From assembly GCF_000227135.1 (NCBI RefSeq), contig NC_018245.1, forward strand, positions 312,628-376,627: a stretch of DNA of 64,000 nt, written 5' to 3'. Below, piece after piece: positions 18,446-26,989 of the stretch (position 1 is the stretch's first letter; each line of letters begins with the position of its first letter). Under the pieces are notes generated by a model, which was given only the letters and a program-made list of their open reading frames with translations, did not search any database and was not told the origin of the DNA. Source of the DNA: Leishmania donovani (Eukaryota > Euglenozoa > Kinetoplastea > Trypanosomatida > Trypanosomatidae). The position numbers and the translations under genes were made by a program.

Positions 18446-21400
18446 ATGGAGCTCGCGCAGGTCGTACACGCGCTACAGCGGGCCGCCACGGTGCCGCTGG
18501 CGGTGGACGTGCTGCTCCAGTACAACAACCCTCTCTCTGAAAAGGAGGCGACGCAGTTGCGCAAGTTCCGGCACCTGCAACGCGAGCAGCTCGAGGGAGG
18601 CCTAAAGGTCGAGGAGCCGTCCGAAGAGATCGTGGAACTGTCACACCGCCCTGGCAAGGGCCTCCACCCGCTGCAGGTTGTGCAGTGTGTACTAAGCGCG
18701 GCGCGGCTTCCGTGCGTACGGCCGGATCAGCAACGCCGGCTTCGCAAGGAGGTGCTGCCGCGGGTCTCTGAGACGACCCCGCTTTCGTTTGTGGAGTGGT
18801 GTACCGCCGTTCAGGTAGCGCTCCACACATGCCTCCAGTGCTTCGACAACTCGCCCGCAGCGCTGCTGTGCGTCGAGGAGGTGCTGCGGCTGGCGGCCCC
18901 TGTGCTACTGCACGCACCCTCGCCCCCGCCGCTCTTCGCCGACACCGTGCAGCGCGCCTCGTGGCGCAAGCGCAGCGCAGCGCAGCAGCAGCCGCGCAAG
19001 GACACAACCGTGCCGCGGCTGAAGCAGTTCACGGACGACGAGGGGCTGCAGCTCTTCCTGAGGGCGCTTGCAGCTCTCGTGCAGCGCCGCGCCACCCTCC
19101 ACGCGCGAAAGAAAAAGCACACGCTGAAGCAGCACCCCACCACCGATGAGGTCTTCTTCACCTACGCCCCCATTCGCCATCTGCGGCAGCTCATGCAGAA
19201 GAACGCGAGTCACAACATGGACGCGGTGTGCAAAGCCGTCAAGTCCCTGGCGCCGGCAGAGATGATCGCCCTCACGCCCGTCTTCCAGGGTGGGGCAATG
19301 CAGCTCTCGCTCACCAAGGATCAGCTCAGCTCCGCGGTCAAGGCGCAGCCCCTCGTCGCATATCACGTCCTCGGTGCGCAGCGTCCTGTGGCAGGCACGC
19401 TGAAGCTAGAAAACATCGATGTGACATTGCAGTTCGTGCTGTACACGATGGGTCTGGCGAACACCCCACGCGACGCCTTCTTGGGCTACGTTGCTGTGCT
19501 CGCCTCTGCGCCAACAGCAGACCTCGCCGCCTACATGAAGGCGAAGGGCAAGGACACCCTCGCCCAGTGGATCACCCCCTTCATTGTGAACGCCGACACA
19601 CTGCTCCCCGATGTCGAGCGCGTCAGCCCCGTCTACGCGCGGCTGATGCAGCAGCTCTGCGCCGCCGCACCGGAGATGCTGACGGTGCTGCAGCATACGA
19701 TCGTGTACGCCGTCGGCACTCGCTGCCGCACCCCACGTGAGAAAGAGGTGGCGATGCGGCTGCTGTGTGACATGCTGGAGGCGCTGCCTAGCGAGGTGCG
19801 CGCGCAGCTGGAGCCGACGGCTGACGTCGTGTCCACGCTGAGCAGGGAGGTGGCCATGCCGGCGGTGGAGTCGGCCGCGCAGGCCTTCCGACTCACCTCG
19901 GCGCTGCGGCTGGAGGCGGCAATGGAGGACGGGCTGATGGGTGCGCTGAAGAACAGCCGCAAGGAGGCGGCGATCCGCCGCGCCATGCTCGTCCACCTCG
20001 ACGTGCATCGTACGCCGGCCGCCGTGGTGGATGGCCTGCTCACGGATCTGATGAAGGACTGCGAGGAGGTGGTGGTGGTGCGTCCTGACGCGTACCTCGC
20101 CCTCCCCTTCGCCCTGGCGCGTGGCGACGTGGCCACGATTGCGAAGGTGCACCCGCTGCTCAGCACCGCGGAGGTGCTGCGCCAGCTGGACGGAAACGTA
20201 TACGAGCAGACCCGCGCCGCGCAGGTGGCGATGGAGCTGGCGAACAGCGGCTACGGTGTCTCGCTAATACAGCTGCTGACGAGCTGCCGCGGGCTGGTGC
20301 GCCGCCCGCTGCTGGAGTATGTCAAGTCCGTCGCCTCCGATGCGTCGCGTGCGACGTCTCTGTGGAGCTGCCTGACGCAGCACGTCTTTGGGCTCGAGTC
20401 GGCGGGCTCGCCTCCCATGATTGTCGGCGAGACGGCGGCGCCGGCGCTCGTCGCGGTCGGCACAGCGCTGCTGCAGCACACCTCGAGCCTCTCCCTGTCC
20501 TCGACTTTCAGCGAGCTTCTGCTGTGTGCAGGTCACGATAACGTGCAGGGCGCCGACCCGTACTTCTACAAGGCTTCCAGTTGCCTGTCGCGCCGGTACC
20601 ACAGCGCCAGCCGCGCCGTGCTCGAGCGCCCGTTGCGTCAGACGCTCGCCTGCGGTGAGGGTCTGGAGCGCATGCTCTCCCAGCAGGCAAAGGCCATTGT
20701 GCGGCATCTCGTCGAGGCAATGGGCAAGGGCGTGGAGCACCAGTCTATCGCCGCATGCCGTGCGCTGGTTTTGCTGCTCACGCAGACGAGTGCCGCGGCC
20801 TCGCGTGACGTCTTCGGCGCCATCGCAGAGGCGGTTCAGGCGTCGAAGGAGTGGTTCATGGCGCTGTCCGCCGAGGATGCGGCGATCGCCGCCGAGGACA
20901 TCGAGTTCATGGACGCGTACGAGAATGTCACGCTGCGCGAGCAGCAGCTGTTGAAGGTCTACCCGGACCGCCCGCCCAAGGGGATGTCCGAGGACGACTT
21001 CATCGACATGAAGAAGAAGGACGCAGCAGCGCTGGCGAAGGGGCGAGAGGCGCTGCGCGCCGCCGTGGAGAAGCGCAGCTGCGTCATCATGCCAGCCGTT
21101 CACCAGCACAAGTCCGTCTACCTCGCTCTTCGCTTGCTCGGCACGCACGGTCACTTCGACTTGGAGGCGCTGCCTATCCTGTACGAGCCGCTCCAGGCAA
21201 CAGTGACAGATCTGCATGTGCAAGGCAAGGCAACGCACGTGCTGGCGGTGCTGGCGACGGACGCGCTGACAGGCTTGCTGGCCCACACACCGTTCAGGTA
21301 CATGGCCGAGAACATGGTGCGTACGGTCGCACGCCTCACACCGCTGAAGACGCTTGCGGCAGAAGATGTCAGCCAGGTGTCGGCGATGGCGCATGCGCTG

Positions 21401-24400
21401 CGCCAGTCCCTCACTCAGATGCTGCCGGCGCCGCTGTTCGTCGTTCTGATGGCCTTCGCGCGCATCGCGTTTAAGGCTGGCCGCGGCGCCAACGCCGTCT
21501 CGACGACGATCCCGGTTGCCACGCAGCACCAGGTGCTCGGGATGCTCATGCAGAACCTCGGGCAGGTGAACCTGCCTGACCCAACAGCGGCGATGGAGTT
21601 GCTTACGAGCATCCTGCAGAGCTTCCCGTCACTGTACAAGAGTGTGCAGCAGGGCTTCTACACGCTCATGTCGATGGTGCCTGGCGAGCGGCTGGCGGCA
21701 GTGGAGGCGGGGCTGTTCAACACAGTCGACTCCGTGCGCGACGTGACGGCGGCGGCCTTCAACCGCTTTACCCACTTCGACACGTGCCGCCGTGCGCTCG
21801 TGCTGGCCGCCACCCTCGCAGACGACCCGGCGTCGAACGTATCAAAGCACGTGCGGAGGATCATGGAAGATGCGGTGGCGAAGTACAACTTCGTGCTGCA
21901 GCCCTCCGACTGGGACGACCTTGTGTACTTCCTGCGCACCTACGGCGGCCGCAGCGAGGCGAGCGCGCTTCGTGTGACGGAGACGATGCACCAGCTCTTC
22001 GCGCGTCGCCCGACGACCGACGAAGGGACGCAGCTTAAGTGGGTGGAGGATCTGAAGGCCCTTGGCGGGGCCCCGTCCGTGGTTTCGCTGGAGGGTTTGT
22101 CCTCTACCTACCTGGGTCGCGTGCCTGCCGTGGTGATGGACTATCTCTGCCAGCTGCTCGAGAGCCCGCAGACGGGCGAGGCGCTGTTACGGCAGACCCT
22201 CAAGGCCGGCCGCACCGTGCTCGTGGTGGCTGACCTGGCGCTGCTAAAGAGCATCTCGCCGCAGCTGCAGACACGTCTGGCGAAGCCGCCAAAGGATGTG
22301 ACGCAGGGGCACAAGGAGCAGTATCTGGCCACCGCCACAGTGTGGCTCTCCGTCATGAGCTGCCGCCTGCAGGAGACGGCGCTGCTAGAAACCATCATTG
22401 ACCAGCAGAGCCGCACCCTCAACAACTCGCAATCCGCCATGGTGCATCGCTGCGTCTGTGAGTCGATGGCAGAAATCAGCCGCAACACGCATATTCGCGG
22501 CTCGCCGAAGCTCGACGAATTTGTGGAGAAGTGCCTCAAGCAGGCGATTCATTCCGGCTCCTACATCAAGAAGAAGGCGCACGCGTGGGGCCTCGTCGGC
22601 GTCATCAAGGGCTTGGGCCTGACCGCGCTGCGCCGCTACAACGTCATGGGCATTCTACGCAAGTCAGCCCAGGAGAAGCATGTGGAACGGTCGGGCGTGA
22701 TGGTGCTGTTGGAGGTGCTGTGCAGCGAGATGTCCCCCCTCTTCGAGCCGTACGCGCTGTCGATGGCGACGGAACTGCTGGAAGCTGTCGCGGACGCCGA
22801 CCCGAACATCTCCGAGTGCGCCGATGACGCCGCCAAAGAGTTGATGGCGAAGCTGTCCGGCGTGGGTCTCCGCCAGCTGATCCCGCGGCTGGTGGAGGGG
22901 CTCGCCTCGGACTCGGCGAAGAAACGCGTGCCGCCGCTGAACTTCATCGGCTATGTCGCGTTCTGCTCCCCTAAGCAGCTCGCTGCTGCGCTGCCGGAGA
23001 TCATGAAGCACATTCGCTGCTGTCTGTTCGACGTGAATAACGCCGTCTCCGTGGCGGCCTCGAACGCGCTGCGCCGCGTCGCCGGTGTCGTCTCGAACCC
23101 CGAGATACAGGAGCACGTGGAGCTCATTCTGAACGCGATGCGGTCGCCCAGCACGGAGACGGAGTCGGCGCTTGACGCGCTGCTCTACACGCGCTTTGTG
23201 AATATGGTCGACCCCGCCTCGCTGGCCCTCATCATTCCGGTGCTCTCGCGCGGTCTCGGTGTGCAGGTGGCGCGCACGCGGCCCAAGGCGGCGCAGATTG
23301 TGGCGGCAATGGTCAGCCTCGTGAGCGACCCGCGCGCGCTGCTGCCCTACACAGAGGAGCTGGTGCGGCTGCTGGAGGAGGCCTCGCAGGACCCGTCGAC
23401 GGAGGCGCGCACGACGGCGGCCAAGGCGATTGCCGCGCTCGCCTCCGCCATCGGCGGCAACCTCATTGACGAGATCTGCCAGTGGGCCTTCAGCGTACTG
23501 CAGCGCGTTCAGTCTGGCACGATTGAGAAGGCCGGCGCGGCGCAGGTGTTCGTCGAGGTGGTGAACGCGTGTGGGGCGGAGCTGCTGAAGCTGTACTTCC
23601 CGAATATCCAGACCGGCATGACGGACGAGCGGCCACCAGTACGGGAGGGCTTCCTCTACATTATGGTGTACGCCCCGTCCACGCTTCAGACGGAGACCTT
23701 CCAGGACTTCTTGCCTATTTCTCTGCCGTGGGTGCTCGAGGGCCTCTCGCACTTTTCCGATCGCGTGCGCGACGTGGCGCTGGCGGCGGGCGACAGCGTC
23801 GTCTCCCTCTATGGCACGCGCAACTTGGAGCTCGTTCTGGGCCCGCTGCTAGACGGTGTAACCAGCGAGGTGACGACGCTGCGGCAGAGCTCGCTGCAGC
23901 TCTCCGCGAAGCTCATGCTTCACCTTGTGGCGCACATTAAAAAGAAGATGCGCATTCAGGTGGCCATGGCCGACGCGGACGCGGAAACGCGCGCCGAGCT
24001 GGCAAGCGCGATGGACGCGACAACGGTAGGCAACGAGGGCGACGTCGCAGCGGCGATCGGCGAAGGCGGCGAGGACGGTGCCATCCTCACGATGGAGGCG
24101 GCGCGCGACGTGGAGAAGCGAGGTGTGTCGATCCTGGGCTCCCTCGAGGAGATGCTCGGCACGGACAACCTCGTACGCATGCTCTCGGCTATCTTCTGCG
24201 GCCGCCACGAGCACAGCGCGAACGTGCGTACCGACGCGAACATGGCGTGGCAGGCGTGCGTGGCGAGCATACGTGCGGCGGTTAACAAGATCTTCGACGG
24301 CCTGGCGCTGCTGCTCGTGCGCTTCGCATCTTCTGAGAACCCGGACTGCGTGGAAGTGGCGGAGAAGACGATCGAGTTCACGATCCGCATGAACGAGACG

Positions 24401-26431
24401 ATTGAGCGCTTCGTGGACGCGTTCTGCAGCATGTACAAGTCGGACAACCGCCGTGTGAAGCTTGGCTCACTCGTGTGCCTCGGCACCGTCGTCCAGTTTG
24501 CGGACCCGCGGCGGCTGGTCAGCATGGGTGGCCATATCGTGGGGTGCGTGCTGCCGGGGATGCAGGAGCGCGACGCTGTGCAGGAGGCGGCCCGAGAGGT
24601 GTTTGCGCGCGTGTCGAAGCTGCTCGGCCCGCGCCTCATCGAGAGCGCCGTGGAGGCGCAGCTCACGACGAGCGTGCGTGGCGTGGTTGAGGTGGTGAAG
24701 GTAAAGCCGGCGGTGGCTCTGGCGCTGGTCTTCAAGCACCTGAGCTCCCTGGAGACGCACACGAACCAGAACGTCGAGCTGCTCGACGCGATCCTCGACG
24801 TCGAGGAAGCCCAAGAAGAGATGCGCCGTTACCACGACGACATGGTGCGCCTGCTGCTCCAATTCTGCGTGGAGGCGCTAGACGATGCGCAGGAGCTCAT
24901 GAACAAGTACGTGATGCTCGCCCCACGTGAGTTCGAGATGATACCAGTCGAGGCTTTCACAAAGGCGATGAACGTCCCAGGGAGGCGCCATGGGGCGCTG
25001 ATGGCGGCCACAGCGTACGGCCTTGGAACGGACCTCGACAACGTCGACGGTATCACCTCCGTTTTCCGTGCCCTCATCGATGCCCTTGGCGACGATACCG
25101 AGGCCACGCGCAGCTTCGCCGTCCGTGCGATACCGGAGCTGCTCAACGCTCTCGAGGAACGCGTTCTGGACACGCTCGAGGACGAGGAGCGTGAAGACAT
25201 CATGACGAGCAAGCGCGCGGCAGGCCGCTACCTGCTGCAGTTTCTCAACCCGTTCCAGACCACGCTGGTGGCCACGGCGCGCGCGTTCATCAGTAGCAGC
25301 ACCCCGGAGTTCACTGTGCTGGGCGAGGGCGAGCCGCGTCTCTTCGACGTGCTCATGACCTTCTACAACCGCGGCCTTGACTACGGCACTCCGCAGCAGA
25401 AGGTCGAGGCGGTGGAGTGCATCCAGGACCTCATGCGCTTCGCCCCACGCGCGATCAGCGCAGCAGCGGCCAACACGGTCGCCGGTCGCTGTTCCAAGGT
25501 GCTCTTCACGCGCAACGAGGGATCCGTTGTGCTTGCGCTGGTGCGTCTGTGCCTGCAGCTCATGAACTACCCCGCCAGCGGCAAGGAGAAAATGGTGGAG
25601 GGCACGATGGCGCTCGCCATGTTCAACGCCGCCCTGTGCGACTCGGGCGAGGCGCGTGTGCTGGCGCTGCACGTTGCGATTCAGTTGCTGACGCGCTCGG
25701 AGAAGTACGCCGACCTCATCCTCGGAACGGTCGTGACCAAGAAGATGGCTGTCGACTCGACGCTGCTGCGCACTGTAATGTGCCGCTTCATCAGCGTGGT
25801 GCTGCGCTACGCCAAGTTCACGAAGAAATTTCCGCACATTCCGAAACTGTTGGACTTGGTGCGTCCCATGTGGGAGGCGCCGGAGTCTCCTGGGCTGGCG
25901 GCGGCCGCCGGTGTGGCCGTGGGTGCGCTATGCATGTCCGAGAGCATTCCTGAGGACGTCGTCGGCGACATCAAGGAGCGTGCGCTGTCCTGCACGATGA
26001 CGAAGGGGACGCAAGTGCTGGCTGGCTACGCCCTCGTCTACTCCCTCGTCAAGTGCGCGCCGCAGCGCACGGATCAGGCCTTCCTCTCCGCCTCTGCCGA
26101 GCACCTGCGTTCGGCAGCCAGCTTCGGCGCCGCTGACAAGCTCACGTCCTTGTGGATGCTGCGTGCGGCGGCTGCGGTGGCGAGCACCGGCTGCGTGCCG
26201 GCGGCCACCTTCAAGATCGAGGCCTTTGTGCCTGTGCTGCGCCGCGTGAACCAGGCAGATGAGCAGCTGATGAGTAGTGCACAGTACTTCCGCGAGTGCG
26301 TGACGGCTGCGTACCCGGCATCGGCAAGCGCGCTGGAGGGAATGCCGGGCGAGTACAGCACGCAGTGGAACTCGATCGGCGCCTTCGACGCCGATCTCGA
26401 TGACGAGGTAGAGGCCGATGTGACGCTGTAG
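18446..26431 (+). CDS. GCN1: translational activator GCN1 (HEAT-repeat protein)
   Basis: A 2661-residue, almost purely alpha-helical protein, very near the ~2670 residues of yeast Gcn1, without the low-complexity inserts seen in its neighbours. HEAT-type helix pairs run throughout. The segment around residues 1734-1795 (REGFLYIMVYAPSTL, then RVRDVALAAGDSVVSLYG) matches the eEF3-like/RWD-binding part of Gcn1 as I remember it, and later DVEKRGVSILGSL and RTDANMAWQACV keep the family pattern. Gcn1 rides on colliding ribosomes and activates the eIF2-alpha kinase Gcn2 through its RWD domain in amino-acid stress. The ATG at 18446 is the first after the predicted splice site; the open frame extends 120 codons farther upstream only through non-ATG codons. 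High confidence from length and segments. Confidence 0.9.
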   Translation: MELAQVVHALQRAATVPLAVDVLLQYNNPLSEKEATQLRKFRHLQREQLEGGLKVEEPSEEIVELSHRPGKGLHPLQVVQCVLSAARLPCVRPDQQRRLRKEVLPRVSETTPLSFVEWCTAVQVALHTCLQCFDNSPAALLCVEEVLRLAAPVLLHAPSPPPLFADTVQRASWRKRSAAQQQPRKDTTVPRLKQFTDDEGLQLFLRALAALVQRRATLHARKKKHTLKQHPTTDEVFFTYAPIRHLRQLMQKNASHNMDAVCKAVKSLAPAEMIALTPVFQGGAMQLSLTKDQLSSAVKAQPLVAYHVLGAQRPVAGTLKLENIDVTLQFVLYTMGLANTPRDAFLGYVAVLASAPTADLAAYMKAKGKDTLAQWITPFIVNADTLLPDVERVSPVYARLMQQLCAAAPEMLTVLQHTIVYAVGTRCRTPREKEVAMRLLCDMLEALPSEVRAQLEPTADVVSTLSREVAMPAVESAAQAFRLTSALRLEAAMEDGLMGALKNSRKEAAIRRAMLVHLDVHRTPAAVVDGLLTDLMKDCEEVVVVRPDAYLALPFALARGDVATIAKVHPLLSTAEVLRQLDGNVYEQTRAAQVAMELANSGYGVSLIQLLTSCRGLVRRPLLEYVKSVASDASRATSLWSCLTQHVFGLESAGSPPMIVGETAAPALVAVGTALLQHTSSLSLSSTFSELLLCAGHDNVQGADPYFYKASSCLSRRYHSASRAVLERPLRQTLACGEGLERMLSQQAKAIVRHLVEAMGKGVEHQSIAACRALVLLLTQTSAAASRDVFGAIAEAVQASKEWFMALSAEDAAIAAEDIEFMDAYENVTLREQQLLKVYPDRPPKGMSEDDFIDMKKKDAAALAKGREALRAAVEKRSCVIMPAVHQHKSVYLALRLLGTHGHFDLEALPILYEPLQATVTDLHVQGKATHVLAVLATDALTGLLAHTPFRYMAENMVRTVARLTPLKTLAAEDVSQVSAMAHALRQSLTQMLPAPLFVVLMAFARIAFKAGRGANAVSTTIPVATQHQVLGMLMQNLGQVNLPDPTAAMELLTSILQSFPSLYKSVQQGFYTLMSMVPGERLAAVEAGLFNTVDSVRDVTAAAFNRFTHFDTCRRALVLAATLADDPASNVSKHVRRIMEDAVAKYNFVLQPSDWDDLVYFLRTYGGRSEASALRVTETMHQLFARRPTTDEGTQLKWVEDLKALGGAPSVVSLEGLSSTYLGRVPAVVMDYLCQLLESPQTGEALLRQTLKAGRTVLVVADLALLKSISPQLQTRLAKPPKDVTQGHKEQYLATATVWLSVMSCRLQETALLETIIDQQSRTLNNSQSAMVHRCVCESMAEISRNTHIRGSPKLDEFVEKCLKQAIHSGSYIKKKAHAWGLVGVIKGLGLTALRRYNVMGILRKSAQEKHVERSGVMVLLEVLCSEMSPLFEPYALSMATELLEAVADADPNISECADDAAKELMAKLSGVGLRQLIPRLVEGLASDSAKKRVPPLNFIGYVAFCSPKQLAAALPEIMKHIRCCLFDVNNAVSVAASNALRRVAGVVSNPEIQEHVELILNAMRSPSTETESALDALLYTRFVNMVDPASLALIIPVLSRGLGVQVARTRPKAAQIVAAMVSLVSDPRALLPYTEELVRLLEEASQDPSTEARTTAAKAIAALASAIGGNLIDEICQWAFSVLQRVQSGTIEKAGAAQVFVEVVNACGAELLKLYFPNIQTGMTDERPPVREGFLYIMVYAPSTLQTETFQDFLPISLPWVLEGLSHFSDRVRDVALAAGDSVVSLYGTRNLELVLGPLLDGVTSEVTTLRQSSLQLSAKLMLHLVAHIKKKMRIQVAMADADAETRAELASAMDATTVGNEGDVAAAIGEGGEDGAILTMEAARDVEKRGVSILGSLEEMLGTDNLVRMLSAIFCGRHEHSANVRTDANMAWQACVASIRAAVNKIFDGLALLLVRFASSENPDCVEVAEKTIEFTIRMNETIERFVDAFCSMYKSDNRRVKLGSLVCLGTVVQFADPRRLVSMGGHIVGCVLPGMQERDAVQEAAREVFARVSKLLGPRLIESAVEAQLTTSVRGVVEVVKVKPAVALALVFKHLSSLETHTNQNVELLDAILDVEEAQEEMRRYHDDMVRLLLQFCVEALDDAQELMNKYVMLAPREFEMIPVEAFTKAMNVPGRRHGALMAATAYGLGTDLDNVDGITSVFRALIDALGDDTEATRSFAVRAIPELLNALEERVLDTLEDEEREDIMTSKRAAGRYLLQFLNPFQTTLVATARAFISSSTPEFTVLGEGEPRLFDVLMTFYNRGLDYGTPQQKVEAVECIQDLMRFAPRAISAAAANTVAGRCSKVLFTRNEGSVVLALVRLCLQLMNYPASGKEKMVEGTMALAMFNAALCDSGEARVLALHVAIQLLTRSEKYADLILGTVVTKKMAVDSTLLRTVMCRFISVVLRYAKFTKKFPHIPKLLDLVRPMWEAPESPGLAAAAGVAVGALCMSESIPEDVVGDIKERALSCTMTKGTQVLAGYALVYSLVKCAPQRTDQAFLSASAEHLRSAASFGAADKLTSLWMLRAAAAVASTGCVPAATFKIEAFVPVLRRVNQADEQLMSSAQYFRECVTAAYPASASALEGMPGEYSTQWNSIGAFDADLDDEVEADVTL

Positions 26432-26690
26432 GACGCGTGCAATCGCCTGTCAGAGAGAGAGAGAGAGAGCGGCGGCGGCGGCTGTTGTTAAAAGGGTGCA
26501 TAATGGTGTGCCGCCACTATAGTTGACGTGTTGCGCTTAAGGCGAAGGGGGCGCACACGGGGCACACCCAAGCACGCGCGTGACCGTATCTGCGTGTGCA
26601 TAAGCTAAAGACGCCTTGCAAGGAAACGAAATTGCGTTTGGCATGAGAAACAAAGAGGGCGCGTGCCACACCGCCGACCCATGCGTCAGA

Positions 26691-26692
<2 letters not shown>

Positions 26693-26734
<42 letters not shown>
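26693..26734. repeat. (GT)21 microsatellite
   Basis: 42-base perfect GT run, the longest simple repeat seen in the window, between GCN1 and PWP2. Confidence 0.95.
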
Positions 26735-26736
<2 letters not shown>

Positions 26737-26860
26737 CGCCCTTCAGCTGCTCATCAGGCACAGGCACAGGCATACCCAGAGGCGTGCATGCTGATTGGGC
26801 ATCAGCGACGCACACAGCCCGATGGAATTCCCAACCCACTGCCACAAGCGCTTCCATGGC

Positions 26861-26907
26861 TTCTCCGTCCACCTCCTTTCGTCTCTCGCGCTTCGACCCT
26901 CGCGCAG
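26861..26907 (+). promoter_or_regulatory. predicted trans-splice acceptor, PWP2
   Basis: C/T-rich tract 26861-26904 ending in CAG (AG 26906-26907). The 82-base leader has no ATG, which supports the start at 26990 over any upstream codon. Confidence 0.7.
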
Positions 26908-26989
26908 GTACTTCCTGCGCGTGCGCCACGCACACACAGAGAGAGCGCTCACACTTCCTTGTCACGACAGCACCAGAAGCACACGCGTC

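Larger units (their letters stand above)
26432..26989. other. intergenic region, 0.56 kb
   Basis: Contains (GA)9 at about 26452-26469 just after the GCN1 stop, a (GT)21 run at 26693-26734, then the C/T tract and acceptor of PWP2. No gene. Confidence 0.65.

Noticed and set aside
17368..18540. 390-codon plus-strand frame before GCN1
   Set aside because: Overlaps the GCN1 start in another frame, crosses the predicted splice signal, and its translation is repeat-like.
22664..23752. 362-codon minus-strand frame
   Set aside because: Shadow of GCN1; Arg/His-rich translation without domain features.
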